Assembly: GCA_016125585.1 (NCBI GenBank)
Contig: WGLL01000006.1
Location: 307,066 to 371,065 of the forward strand
DNA from: Caulobacter sp.
GTDB lineage: Bacteria > Pseudomonadota > Alphaproteobacteria > Caulobacterales > Caulobacteraceae
DNA length: 64,000 nucleotides
Direction of reading: 5' to 3'
The notes under the pieces are model-generated. The model saw nothing but the letters and a program-made list of their open reading frames with translations. It did no database searches and was not told the origin of the DNA. Shown one piece after another: positions 44,991-61,724 of this stretch. Position numbers and translations under genes: made by a program. Each line of letters starts with the position of its first letter. The first letter of the stretch is position 1.

Positions 44991-45642
44991 TGATGTGGCG
45001 CGGCGCGGCGGGTTCCGGCTCCAGCTTCTGCCGCAGCTGGCCGACAAAGACCCTCAGATACTGGACGTCGTGTTCATGGGCCGGTCCCCAGACCGCCGTC
45101 AGCAGCTGTCTGTGGCTGACCACCCGGCCGTCCGCCTCGACGAGGCCGCGCAGGAGCTCGAATTCCTTGGGCGACAGCCGCACCGGCTGGCCGTCGCGAC
45201 GCACCAGCCTCATATCCAGATCGATCTCCAGCGCACCGGCCCGCACCGCCTTGCGCGGCGCCTCGACATGCGGGCCGCGCCGCAGCATGGCCCTCAGTCT
45301 CGCCAGCAATTCGCCGACGTTGAACGGCTTTTCCATGTAGTCGTCGGCGCCCAGGTCGAGGGCGTCGATCTTTTCCAGCTCGCGATGCCGCGCTGAAAGC
45401 ACCAGCACGGGGCCTTCGTAGAATCGCCGCGCCTTTTCGAGCAGGTCCTTGCCGTCCATATCCGGCAGGCCAAGATCCAGGATCACGCCGTCCGGAGCGC
45501 GGGTCGCCATCTGCCTGAGGCCCCCCTCGCCGGTGTCGGCGCGGATCGGGTCATAGCCGGCCGCCTCCAGGGCCGGGATCAGGAAGCGGTGAATCTGGGG
45601 CTCGTCGTCAATGATCAGAATGCGCGGCAGGCCGTGGGTCAC
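44950..45642 (-). CDS. kdpE: KdpE-like response regulator
   Basis: 230 aa OmpR/PhoB family. Receiver domain with phosphorylation site Asp56 (ILDLGLPDMDG), acidic pair DDEP near the start and a conserved Lys in MEKPFN, followed by a wHTH (PKEFELLRGLVEADGRVVSHRQLL, YLRVFVGQLRQKLE). The pattern matches KdpE. Coupled to the histidine kinase upstream by 4-nt overlap. Its DNA target here is unknown; kup is a plausible candidate. Confidence 0.87.
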   Translation of the reverse strand: MTHGLPRILIIDDEPQIHRFLIPALEAAGYDPIRADTGEGGLRQMATRAPDGVILDLGLPDMDGKDLLEKARRFYEGPVLVLSARHRELEKIDALDLGADDYMEKPFNVGELLARLRAMLRRGPHVEAPRKAVRAGALEIDLDMRLVRRDGQPVRLSPKEFELLRGLVEADGRVVSHRQLLTAVWGPAHEHDVQYLRVFVGQLRQKLEPEPAAPRHIITEAGVGYRFLTT

Positions 45643-47165
45643 TGGGAGGCTCGGAGGGTTGGCGTCGTCCAGGGCAGGACGATCAGAAAGCGGGCCCCGC
45701 CATCCGGGGTCAAGGGGGGCGTGGCGGTGATCGCGCCGCCCATGGCCTCGATGAAGCCCTTGGCGATCGACAGGCCCAGCCCCAGTCCCTCGCCGCGGTC
45801 GGTGCCGCGCTCCAGCCGGCGGAACCTGTTGAAGATGTCCGCCCTTGCCTCCGCCGGGATTCCCGGGCCGTCGTCCTCGATGGACAGCATCAGCCCCGAA
45901 GCCTCCGCCCTGGCGGTGATTGTGATCCTGGCCCCGTCCGGACCGTGGATGGTCGCGTTTTCGAGGATATTGAGTAGCGCCTGCTCGAGCAGGGTCGGGT
46001 CCAGGTTCAGCGATGGCAGGTCGCTTGCGAAGTCCCGCTCGACCCGTCTCCGACCCAGGCGGTCGCCCAGGCGCGCCAGCGCTGAATCGACGATGGTCCG
46101 CACATCCGTCCGCGCCTGACGCGGCTCAAGCGCGCCGGCCTCAAGCCTGGCCATGTCGAGCAGGTCGCCCACGTAGCGGTTGAGGCGAAGGGCTTCTTCC
46201 TGGATGCTCTCCAGCAGGTCCCGCCGCACGGCGGGCCGGAGATCGTCCTGAAAGTCCAGAAGCGTTGTGGCCGAGCCCAGGACCGTCGACAGCGGCGTGC
46301 GGAAGTCATGGCTGATCGAATTGAGCAGGGCGGAGCGCAGTTGATCGGCCCGTCTCAGACCCTGGTTCTCGATCATCGCGGTTGCCAGCATCGCGCGTTC
46401 CAGCGCCACCGCCCCCTGGCGTATCAGCGCGTCGGTCGCTCCGTTGTCCGGCGGGCCGCCCTGTCCGCGCAGGCCGACCACCCCGAGGCGCCCCTGGGAC
46501 CCTTCGAGAGTCTGGAAGCGCCAGTCGCCGGCGGATCTGGCGCCGACAGGCGGCGCGCCGGTCTCGAAGACCTCCCGGGCGGCCGCCTCGGTCTCGGGTG
46601 ACAGGCGGCCCAGTCTGGCTGGCCCTCCCTCCAGGCGGAGGCCTTCGGGACCAGGGAGGAGCACGACGGCGGCGCCCGCGCCAATCGCCATGGCATGGTC
46701 GGCCAGGGCCTGGGCGACGTCGCCGGGCGTGGTCGCCGCGGTCAGCGAGCGGCTGGCGTCGAGCAGCAGGCTGATCGTGGCGGCCTGGCGGCGGGCGTTG
46801 CGGGCCTCGTCCCGGGCCCGTCCGGCCAGCCAGCCGGTCGCCATCGCCACCACGAAGAACATGCTGAACGTCAGCAGGTCGGCGGGCCGCTCGATGCGGA
46901 AGGTGAACCGGGGGGCGATGAACAGGAAGTTGAAGCTGATCACCGCGAGCGCCGCCGAGACCAGGGCCGGTCCCAGACCGAACGCCACCGCCGACACCAC
47001 GACCGGGGCGAGAAACAGCATGGCCAGGTTCGGGCCGCCAAGGCCGCCGCCCCAGGCCCAGACCCCCGCGTCGACCGCGAGCACAAGGGCCGTGGCCGCC
47101 AGATAGCGGCCGGCCCCGCCAAGCGCCGGACCTGAGTCGCCGCGAAGTCTCAAGGGCTGGGTCAT
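45639..47165 (-). CDS. Short KdpD-like sensor histidine kinase
   Basis: 508 aa. It begins at the KdpD membrane region (four helices, about 20-115, DUF4118 type with APRFTFRIERPADLLTF), then a GAF-like segment, then HisKA (ISHDFRTPLS, His286) and HATPase_c (ILENATIHGPDG, EDDGPGIP, GEGLGLGLSIA). The large N-terminal KdpD/UspA cytoplasmic sensor present in canonical ~900-aa KdpD is absent, and the TTGACA-bearing region upstream shows no extended frame for it. Probably senses a membrane or cytoplasmic cue and phosphorylates the KdpE-like partner. Confidence 0.87.
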   Translation of the reverse strand: MTQPLRLRGDSGPALGGAGRYLAATALVLAVDAGVWAWGGGLGGPNLAMLFLAPVVVSAVAFGLGPALVSAALAVISFNFLFIAPRFTFRIERPADLLTFSMFFVVAMATGWLAGRARDEARNARRQAATISLLLDASRSLTAATTPGDVAQALADHAMAIGAGAAVVLLPGPEGLRLEGGPARLGRLSPETEAAAREVFETGAPPVGARSAGDWRFQTLEGSQGRLGVVGLRGQGGPPDNGATDALIRQGAVALERAMLATAMIENQGLRRADQLRSALLNSISHDFRTPLSTVLGSATTLLDFQDDLRPAVRRDLLESIQEEALRLNRYVGDLLDMARLEAGALEPRQARTDVRTIVDSALARLGDRLGRRRVERDFASDLPSLNLDPTLLEQALLNILENATIHGPDGARITITARAEASGLMLSIEDDGPGIPAEARADIFNRFRRLERGTDRGEGLGLGLSIAKGFIEAMGGAITATPPLTPDGGARFLIVLPWTTPTLRASQ

Positions 47166-47546
47166 CGTTCGTCCGGTCGCCTGATGGCGGGCAGTATGCG
47201 CCCCCGTCGGCGTCTGGCTAGCCTGACCGGGACCTGCCGGGCCGGAGCCGGCGAAGCGCCAGCCACGCCCCCTTTACGAAATGTCAAATTAAACTCGCCC
47301 ACCCCCTTCCATTCCCTGTGGATTTCCCTTATTTCCCCCGTCTCGCGAAATTTCCGTCATTTTTAGAGATGCGATCTCGCGCGCGTGTATGCCCGATGGC
47401 CGGACCGCCCACCCTGCGGTCCAATGCGAAGGGCGGCCCCGACGGACAGGGGCCAGTCGGCGTCCGGCGCTCCATTTGAGCCGCCGAGGGTGGACGCGAT
47501 GACACGAACACGCACGGGCCTTCGTCCCGGGCGCACAAGGAAAAAC
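47166..47546. other. Divergent kdpD / rpoB intergenic region
   Basis: 381 nt without a supported gene; an in-frame extension of rpoB up to 47385 is open but not conserved in look. The stretch 47278-47370 is clearly AT-richer and probably holds promoters. A TTGACA exists on the minus strand at 47282-47287, without a good -10. The ribosome site aagg and ATG of rpoB come at the end. Confidence 0.55.
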
Positions 47547-51629
<4,083 letters not shown>

Positions 51630-51639
51630 TCGGATCCTT

Positions 51640-51665
51640 CGGAGCGCCGCTGAAGCGGCGCTCCG
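51640..51665 (+). other. Hairpin between rpoB and rpoC
   Basis: A perfect 11-bp stem CGGAGCGCCGC/GCGGCGCTCCG with TGAA loop, followed by gtttc. There is no U-run, so it is more likely an RNA-processing or stability element, or a partial attenuator, than a full terminator. Confidence 0.7.
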
Positions 51666-51717
51666 GTTTCCCGCCGATCACTCTGAAATTTTTCGCGGGT
51701 TCTCCCGCACTGAGGCA

Positions 51718-55902
<4,185 letters not shown>

Positions 55903-55929
55903 TCCGCCTTCGATCCTGAAACAGCGAGA

Positions 55930-55957
55930 CGGCCCGGGAGCGATCCCGGGCCGTTTT
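55930..55957 (+). terminator. Intrinsic terminator after rpoC
   Basis: A perfect 10-bp stem CGGCCCGGGA/TCCCGGGCCG (55930-55953), loop GCGA, followed by tttt. Confidence 0.92.
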
Positions 55958-56003
55958 CGTATCCGGCGTCAGGGCCAATCGGTATTCAAGTCAGCTCTTG
56001 CAT

Positions 56004-56142
56004 TCCGCTCTTCCCGGCGAAGGCCGGGATACAGTTTCGGCCCCTTGGCTGGCTGGGTTGTCCTGAAAGATCGGACCTCAGGCGGATGGGCGCCGGCCTT
56101 GGCTCCGCCGCCCTTCCGGTCGCCGGGGTGAGCGGAAGACAG
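56004..56142. repeat. Decayed inverted repeat pair (family E/F-like)
   Basis: cattccgctcttcccggcga followed by aggccggga at 56003-56032 is matched, with mismatches, by the reverse of ttccggtcgccggggtgagc around 56113-56138. Probably a decayed paired element like those at 16808 and 22436. No gene is seen in this 283-nt gap. Confidence 0.4.
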
Positions 56143-56185
56143 CGGATCAAGTCTCAGGGTGTCGATTGAATCCGGCCTCCCGGCC

Positions 56186-56404
56186 TCAGGCCCGGGGCGC
56201 CCACTGGAACACCGCGTCCAGCGGCGCCCCGAAGACGTGGGCGATGCGGAAGGCGGCCTCCAGGGTAGGGGAGTATTTGCCGGCCTCGATGGCGGCGATT
56301 GTCTGGCGGGTGACGCCGATCCTCGCCCCCAGCTCGGCCTGGGACATTTCCCCCTGCTCGAACCGCAGCTGGCGGATGCGGTTGGAAATCACGCCCTGGA
56401 TCAT
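56186..56404 (-). CDS. XRE-family HTH regulator (short)
   Basis: 72 aa, HTH only. The segment SQAELGARIGVTRQTIAAIEAGKYSPTLEAAFRIA (read in parts) is a classic Cro/C1-type domain, and the small size with FGAPLDAVFQW at the end is typical of the YgzD-like subgroup. It starts in the stop of the upstream membrane gene (ATGA), a common arrangement for this subgroup. It probably binds the palindrome at 56856. Confidence 0.92.
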   Translation of the reverse strand: MIQGVISNRIRQLRFEQGEMSQAELGARIGVTRQTIAAIEAGKYSPTLEAAFRIAHVFGAPLDAVFQWAPRA

Positions 56405-56826
56405 GCCTGCCGACGATAGCTGACGACCATGGCGCCATAGCCGATCAGCTCGGCGATGATGATGCTGAGGATGGAGCCGGAGACGATCGACCAGCCCGCG
56501 GCGTAGAAGGGCTGGATGATCCCCACCAGGATCACCCCGGTCATCAGGGCGAAATAGGCCAGGTTGCGGGCCCGCAGGATGATCGCCTGTTCGCGCTCGT
56601 CCGGTGGCGTCCGGGCGTCCTCCGGCGACCGCAACCGCAGGACCAGATGGCCGGCGCCCAGGATCGCCAGCTGCGTCAGGGTGGTCGCGGCGAACAGGGC
56701 CAGAAGCTTGAGGTTGGGCAGCGGCGCGTCCCGGAACAGCCCGGCGGCGATCAGGGCAAAGAACGGCCCGTAGGTGAGGACCATCGCCGCCAGCGACAGC
56801 CAGGCGGTCTTTTCACGGTAGGGCAT
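56401..56826 (-). CDS. Four-TM membrane protein coupled to XRE regulator
   Basis: 141 aa from ATG 56826. Hydrophobic helices lie at about 9-31, 38-60, 80-102 and 112-132 (SLAAMVLTYGPFFALIAAGLF, LLALFAATTLTQLAILGAGHL, FALMTGVILVGIIQPFYAAG), with RSPEDARTPPDEREQAII between the second and third. It resembles the DUF2178-like partners of small XRE regulators. Function unknown. Confidence 0.8.
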   Translation of the reverse strand: MPYREKTAWLSLAAMVLTYGPFFALIAAGLFRDAPLPNLKLLALFAATTLTQLAILGAGHLVLRLRSPEDARTPPDEREQAIILRARNLAYFALMTGVILVGIIQPFYAAGWSIVSGSILSIIIAELIGYGAMVVSYRRQA

Positions 56827-56855
56827 CTCGGCGGCTCCGGTGGATCTGCCGCTTG

Positions 56856-56875
56856 ATGTAAAAAATCTTTTACAT
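56856..56875. promoter_or_regulatory. Palindromic operator ATGTAAAA-N4-TTTTACAT
   Basis: A perfect 8+8 inverted repeat with 4-nt centre lies 30 nt upstream of the membrane protein/XRE operon start. It is AT-rich in a GC-rich genome. A partner half TGATGTC follows at about 56875. The position fits autoregulation by the XRE protein. Confidence 0.65.
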
Positions 56876-56949
56876 GATGTCAAACATAATAAACATCCCC
56901 GCCCGTCATGGCGGGGCCGCCGGCGCATCGCGGTCCCGCGGGTCGGCGC

Positions 56950-58272
56950 TCAGAAGGGGAAGAAGACCGGAATGACCATCGCCCCGACCAGCCAGGTCAG
57001 CATGTTCAGCGGCAGGCCGATGCGGACGAAGTCGAGGTAGCTGTAGCGGCCCATCTGATAGACCAGGACATTGGTCTGGTAGCCGAACGGGGTGGCGAAG
57101 GCGGCGCTGGCGGCCATCATCACCGCGACCAGGAAGGGGCGGGGGCTGACCCCCAGGCTCTCGGCCAGGGCCACGGCGACCGGGGTCAGCAGCACGGCGA
57201 CGGCGGCGTTGGACAGGATCTCGGTCAGGAACAGCGTCGCGCCATAGAGCAGGATCATCGCCGTCAGCGGGCCCAGCGGCCGGATCCACTGGATCATGCC
57301 CTCGGTCGCCGCCGTGGCAAGGCCCGACACCTCCAGCGACAGGCCGATGACCACCATGCCGGCGATCAGCAGAAGGATGTCGGGGCGCAGGCCGCGATAG
57401 GCCTCCTCGGCGCTGATCACCCGGGTGATGATCAGCAGCACCGCCCCGGCGAAGGCCGCCGCCGCGATCGGGGCCCAGCCCAGGGCGGCGAAGATCACCA
57501 CCCCCAGGAACACCGCCAGCGACAGGCTGGCGTGCCAGGGCCGCAGGCGGCGATGTTCCTCGAACAGGCTGCTGTCGCCCAGGCTGACGTCATGCGGCGC
57601 CGGCACCGGGCCATAGACCTCCGGCTCTGCCTCCTCGATCTCCTGCTTGCCCAGCAGCGGTCCGCCGAACACCAGCAGATAGAGGCCGCCGACCACGGCG
57701 ATGATCAGCCCGACCGGGGTGATCTCGAACAGGCCGAAGCTGGGCTGGCCCGTGGTCCGGGCCATGTCGTTGACCAGCAGGTTGGTCGAGGTGCCGATCA
57801 GGGTGCAGGCCCCGCCCATGATGCTGACGTAGGACAGCGGGATCAGAAAGCGTCGCGGATTTTCGCCCATCGACTTGGCGACGTCCCGGACCACCGGCGC
57901 CGCCAGCACCACGATCGGGGTGTTGTTGAGAAAGGAGGAGGCGGCCCCGCAGGCGCCGATCAGCAGCCACAGGCCGGTCAGGCCCAGTTTTCGGCACATC
58001 TCCACCCCGGCCTGGATGACCTTGTCCAGCAGGCCCGAGCGCTCCATGGCGTAGGCGATGACGAACAGGCTGGCCAGGGCGATGATCGCCGGGCTGGCGA
58101 AGGCGGCCTGCACCTCGACGGGCCGGATCACCCCGGTCATCAGCAGAATCGCCGCCCCGGTCAGCGCCACGACGTCGGGCCGGGCCTTGCCGTGGATCAG
58201 GGCCGCGATCACGGCCATCAGCACCAGAAGCGCCACCGTTTGATGAAGGCTCATGGCCTCATGGGACATCAT
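56950..58272 (-). CDS. SLC13/CitMHS-family permease
   Basis: 440 aa with about 11-12 membrane helices. The paired signature helices have SFLNNTPIVVL and SNAAVAVLLTPVAVAL, with GTSTNLLVN and ATPFGYQTNVLVYQ following each; this is the SLC13/ArsB-like (IT superfamily) two-repeat plan. No TrkA-C (RCK) domains are inserted; a short loop replaces them. Substrate could be a dicarboxylate, sulfate or another anion. Start ATG 58272 is preceded by cgggggcg; ATG 58254 is an alternative. Confidence 0.9.
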   Translation of the reverse strand: MMSHEAMSLHQTVALLVLMAVIAALIHGKARPDVVALTGAAILLMTGVIRPVEVQAAFASPAIIALASLFVIAYAMERSGLLDKVIQAGVEMCRKLGLTGLWLLIGACGAASSFLNNTPIVVLAAPVVRDVAKSMGENPRRFLIPLSYVSIMGGACTLIGTSTNLLVNDMARTTGQPSFGLFEITPVGLIIAVVGGLYLLVFGGPLLGKQEIEEAEPEVYGPVPAPHDVSLGDSSLFEEHRRLRPWHASLSLAVFLGVVIFAALGWAPIAAAAFAGAVLLIITRVISAEEAYRGLRPDILLLIAGMVVIGLSLEVSGLATAATEGMIQWIRPLGPLTAMILLYGATLFLTEILSNAAVAVLLTPVAVALAESLGVSPRPFLVAVMMAASAAFATPFGYQTNVLVYQMGRYSYLDFVRIGLPLNMLTWLVGAMVIPVFFPF

Positions 58273-58329
58273 GCGCCCCCGGCGTCAAGGCCGGGCTTGT
58301 GTTGTCCGTGGTTCTGCTATGGTGGCGCC

Positions 58330-59226
58330 ATGCTCCGGCTCCCCTTCAATCTCGGCCGCAATGGCGCCGCGCTCGCGGCCGGGCTGGTGGCTGTGTTGAG
58401 CCTGGCGCTGATCGCCCTGGTCTGGGTGTCGATTCAGCAGCGTCCGGCCCCGGCGCCCCGGCCCAAGCCCCCGCCGGCGCCGATCCTTCAGCCGGTGCAG
58501 GATCCGGCGCTCGACCGGGCGGCCCTGATCGCCATGGCCGCCTCAGCCGCCTCCGCCTACGGCGCCGGCGCGCCGCTCCCCGATCAGTCGGGCATGGTCG
58601 GCCAGGCCTTCCAGGTCAGCATCGGCTTCGACTGCGCCGGCCCCGACCTGACCGCCAGCCGCGATCCCCGGCTCAAGCGGGTCAAGCTGACCGCGCGGCT
58701 GCAGGACTGGAGCAAGACCGCCCTGGTCAAGGGCCTGGCCCCGGCCGCCTTCGATCAGGTGGAGGGCTTCTGGCTGCCGCGGCCCTGGATCCGCCCGGAG
58801 ACCTGCCGCACCACGCCTCTGCCCGTGCTGGCCGCCGCCTCCGCCGTCGACCGCCTGACCGCCGTCCCCCGCGACAAGGCCGGAAAGGCGGACGCCGCGC
58901 CCGCCCCCCCGCCCTCGCCGCCGCCGCCGCGCCAGACCCTGGGCCTCGCCAGCTTCTTCGAGCCGGGGTCCTCCCGCGTCCCGCAACGCGGCGGCAAACC
59001 CTATGAGACGGTGCAGAAGCTCACCCCCGAACTGGAGGCCGCCGACAGTTCCGACCTCAGCATGGTGGTCATCGGCCGCATCGGCCAGGCGACCGAGGGG
59101 CGGCCCGTGGTCTGCTGGTCGGAGACGCCCGAGCGCCGGCCGGTCTGCCTGATCGCCGTCGAGATCGACCGGGTCGAGTTTCGCCTGGCCGGCGTTGAAA
59201 AGCCCATCGCCGAGTGGCGGCGCTAG
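58330..59226 (+). CDS. Membrane-anchored protein with periplasmic domain, unknown function
   Basis: 298 aa from ATG 58330. A TM anchor (about 13-35, ALAAGLVAVLSLALIALVWVSI) is followed by a Pro-rich stretch and a globular part with paired Cys (GFDCAGPDL, ETCRTTPL; later VVCWSETPERRPVCLIAV). A Pro-run (APPPSPPPPRQ) separates two parts. No known family. The two later cysteines may form a disulfide, which would suit the periplasm. Confidence 0.75.
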   Translation: MLRLPFNLGRNGAALAAGLVAVLSLALIALVWVSIQQRPAPAPRPKPPPAPILQPVQDPALDRAALIAMAASAASAYGAGAPLPDQSGMVGQAFQVSIGFDCAGPDLTASRDPRLKRVKLTARLQDWSKTALVKGLAPAAFDQVEGFWLPRPWIRPETCRTTPLPVLAAASAVDRLTAVPRDKAGKADAAPAPPPSPPPPRQTLGLASFFEPGSSRVPQRGGKPYETVQKLTPELEAADSSDLSMVVIGRIGQATEGRPVVCWSETPERRPVCLIAVEIDRVEFRLAGVEKPIAEWRR

Positions 59227-59259
59227 CCAGGCCCAGGCGTCTGCCCTGTCGGACCTGAG

Positions 59260-59928
59260 CTACATCGGTCCGTGAGACGGCGAGGCCGGCCCCACGCCCG
59301 CCGGATGGCCCGCCCCCTGTTCTTCCGAGGTCCCGGTGGGAATGGTCGGGTTCTCCCGCCACTCGCGATCAGCCCGCTGCCTGGCCGCCGTCCGGTCGAA
59401 GCGGTCCCGCTTGGCCGGATCGACCCCGGCGCCGATCGGCCCCTTGTCCTTGACGGTCCTGGCGAAGCGGTCGTCGCAGGCCTCGCGCTCGCGACGGTTC
59501 AGACCCATGTCGTCGCGATAGGCGCAGGCGCCGGGCGAGGCCCGCAGGATCTTTCGCGCCTCGCCGGAGGGCAGGGGAAACTGCGTCGCCGCCCGGCCCC
59601 GACCGTCGCCGCCGCCCTCGCCGGCGGGCGAGGCGCCGGTCCCGGCGGCGGCGGGCAGGGGCGCGACCGTCTCCGGGGGCGTCAGGGGCGAGACATGGCG
59701 CGCGGGCGCGGGTCCGGCGGTCCGCTCTCCCACGGCCGGAGATCGGGCGCGTGGCTCGGGCGGCCGCAGGGTAATGTAGACCGGCGTCTCCGGCGCCGCC
59801 GTCCGGCTCCGCAGGGCCGGCGCGGACAGGCCGATGATGGCGAAAACCCCGACATGGGCCAGCACCGACGCGGCGGTGATCCACGCCAGCCGTCTCCGCG
59901 CGCGTCGCGTCCTGTCCGGCTGCGTCAT
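59260..59928 (-). CDS. TonB-like membrane-anchored protein, unknown function
   Basis: 222 aa from ATG 59928 with a ggggaaacagga ribosome site. An Arg-rich cytoplasmic start (RRARRRL), one TM helix (ITAASVLAHVGVFAIIGLSA) and a Pro/Ala-rich spacer (RPPEPRARSPAVGER...) give a TonB/energiser layout, but the C-terminal part (GACAYRDDMGLNRREREACDDRFA) has a Cys pair and is not a TonB domain. The family is common as a hypothetical in Caulobacterales by my impression only. Confidence 0.72.
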   Translation of the reverse strand: MTQPDRTRRARRRLAWITAASVLAHVGVFAIIGLSAPALRSRTAAPETPVYITLRPPEPRARSPAVGERTAGPAPARHVSPLTPPETVAPLPAAAGTGASPAGEGGGDGRGRAATQFPLPSGEARKILRASPGACAYRDDMGLNRREREACDDRFARTVKDKGPIGAGVDPAKRDRFDRTAARQRADREWRENPTIPTGTSEEQGAGHPAGVGPASPSHGPM

Positions 59929-60107
59929 TCCTGTTTCCCCGCGACCCTCTGGAGCAGGCTGGACAGGCGGCGCGGCCAAAACGTGGCCCCGGCGGGGCGG
60001 GGATCGGGCGGTAGACAGGCCCTGGCGGCGCCCGTTAGGATTGCGACCTTGGCCGGGCGTTCCGGTCCAGGCGTGCAGGCGTTCGATCCCCTCGGGGTCG
60101 CGACCGT

Positions 60108-60512
60108 CCTGACCGCTACCGCTGCGCCATCTCGGTCAACGGTGTTTCCGACCTGCCGGGCATGCTCGGCTACGCGCGGGTCTACAGCGGCGGCGACTCC
60201 GAGGTGCTGCGCTACTGGCGGGAGGTCATTGGTGATTCCCGGGTTTCAGCCGACTCGCTGAACGCCGCCTCTCCCGCGCGCAAGGTTGGCAGCCGCACGG
60301 CCCCGACCCTGCTGGTCTACGCCGCCCACGACACCACCGTGCCCAACAGCCAGTCCAGGCTGATGGAAAGCGCCCTGTCGGCAGCCGGCGCCCCTTATCA
60401 GGTCGTGGTTCTGGACGGCGACGATCACTATCTGTCGAGCGCCGGGAGCCGGCTCCAGCTGCTGGAGGCGACCGACGCCTTCCTGGCCAAATACCTGCCG
60501 GTCGCCCCCTGA
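60108..60512 (+). pseudogene. 3' remnant of an S9/prolyl-oligopeptidase-type alpha/beta hydrolase gene
   Basis: The stretch from PDRYRCAISVNGVSDLPGMLGY through LLVYAAHDTTVPNSQS to LDGDDHYLSSAGSRLQLLEATDAFLAKYLP is the C-terminal end of an S9 peptidase. Asp (AHDTTVP) and His (DDHYL) of the catalytic triad are kept, but the nucleophile GxSYGG motif expected just upstream is missing: the preceding DNA shows no homology to the family. No ribosome site precedes ATG 60162. A broken gene is the simplest reading. Confidence 0.65.
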
Positions 60513-60544
60513 ATCCCGGGGGTTGTGGAAGAGTCCCGAAACCC

Positions 60545-60573
60545 TTGACCTTCGGGGCCCTCGCGCGTATTTA
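60545..60573 (+). promoter_or_regulatory. str operon promoter
   Basis: TTGACC (60545-60550), 17-nt spacer, TATTTA (60568-60573): a close match to a sigma-70 type promoter. Predicted start is near 60580, giving a ~200-nt leader to rpsL. Confidence 0.72.
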
Positions 60574-60650
60574 GCCCGCTCTTTCGAGGCAGGGTCTTAA
60601 CGGATCCTCACCTGAGGAACCGGACGCCCGGCTGATAAGCCGGACACACC

Positions 60651-60684
60651 CGCCGGAACGCAAATCTGCGTCCCGGCGAGTTTT
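60651..60684 (+). terminator. Candidate attenuator in the rpsL leader
   Basis: A 12-bp stem with one mismatch, CGCCGGAACGCA/TGCGTCCCGGCG (60651-60678), loop AATC, followed by agtttt. It is terminator-like but lies downstream of the str promoter and ahead of rpsL, so attenuation or antitermination control is possible. Confidence 0.55.
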
Positions 60685-60780
60685 CGTGTTCAGCGGGCTG
60701 CTTAGAAGTGAACGAGACAAACCCTTAGGACCTGAAGCGCTTCGGCCGAAAGGCACACGCTTCCACGAGCACAGAGATTT

Positions 60781-61152
60781 ATGCCGACAGTCAACCAGCT
60801 CATTCGCAAGCCGCGCCAGCCCAAGCCGGTTCGCAACAAGGTGCCCGCCCTGAAGGGCTGCCCGCAACGTCGCGGCGTCTGCACCCGCGTCTACACCACC
60901 ACCCCGAAGAAGCCGAACTCGGCGCTTCGTAAGGTGGCCAAGGTCCGCCTGACCACCGGCGTCGAAGCCGTGTGCTACATCCCCGGCGAGGGCCACAATC
61001 TGCAGGAGCACAGCGTTGTGCTCATCCGCGGCGGCCGCGTGAAGGACCTTCCCGGCGTTCGCTACCACATTCTCCGCGGCGTTCTCGACACCCAAGGGGT
61101 GAAGGATCGCAAGCAGCGCCGTTCGCACTACGGCGCCAAGCGCCCGAAGTAA
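60781..61152 (+). CDS. rpsL: 30S ribosomal protein S12
   Basis: 123 aa. [17 protein letters not shown] and [12 protein letters not shown] carry the decoding-centre lysines in normal form. First gene of the str operon; rpsG follows after 12 nt. A weak ribosome site precedes ATG 60781. Confidence 0.98.
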   Translation: MPTVNQLIRKPRQPKPVRNKVPALKGCPQRRGVCTRVYTTTPKKPNSALRKVAKVRLTTGVEAVCYIPGEGHNLQEHSVVLIRGGRVKDLPGVRYHILRGVLDTQGVKDRKQRRSHYGAKRPK

Positions 61153-61638
<486 letters not shown>

Positions 61639-61666
61639 CGCTCCAGCGCCGTCAGGTCTTACAGGC

Positions 61667-61696
61667 ACGGGCGGTTTGAAACCTCAAACCGCCCGT
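61667..61696 (+). other. Hairpin between rpsG and fusA
   Basis: A perfect 13-bp stem ACGGGCGGTTTGA/TCAAACCGCCCGT with AACC loop, followed by tccgtt. It lacks a proper U-run; a partial terminator or a processing site is likely, and would set the fusA/tuf to rpsLG ratio. Confidence 0.65.
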
Positions 61697-61724
61697 TCCG
61701 TTCATTCAGAAACCGAGCTCTCCC

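Noticed and set aside
56908..58329. Long plus-strand frame ahead of the 58330 gene
   Set aside because: It is the antisense shadow of the SLC13 permease; the real protein starts with a membrane anchor at 58330.
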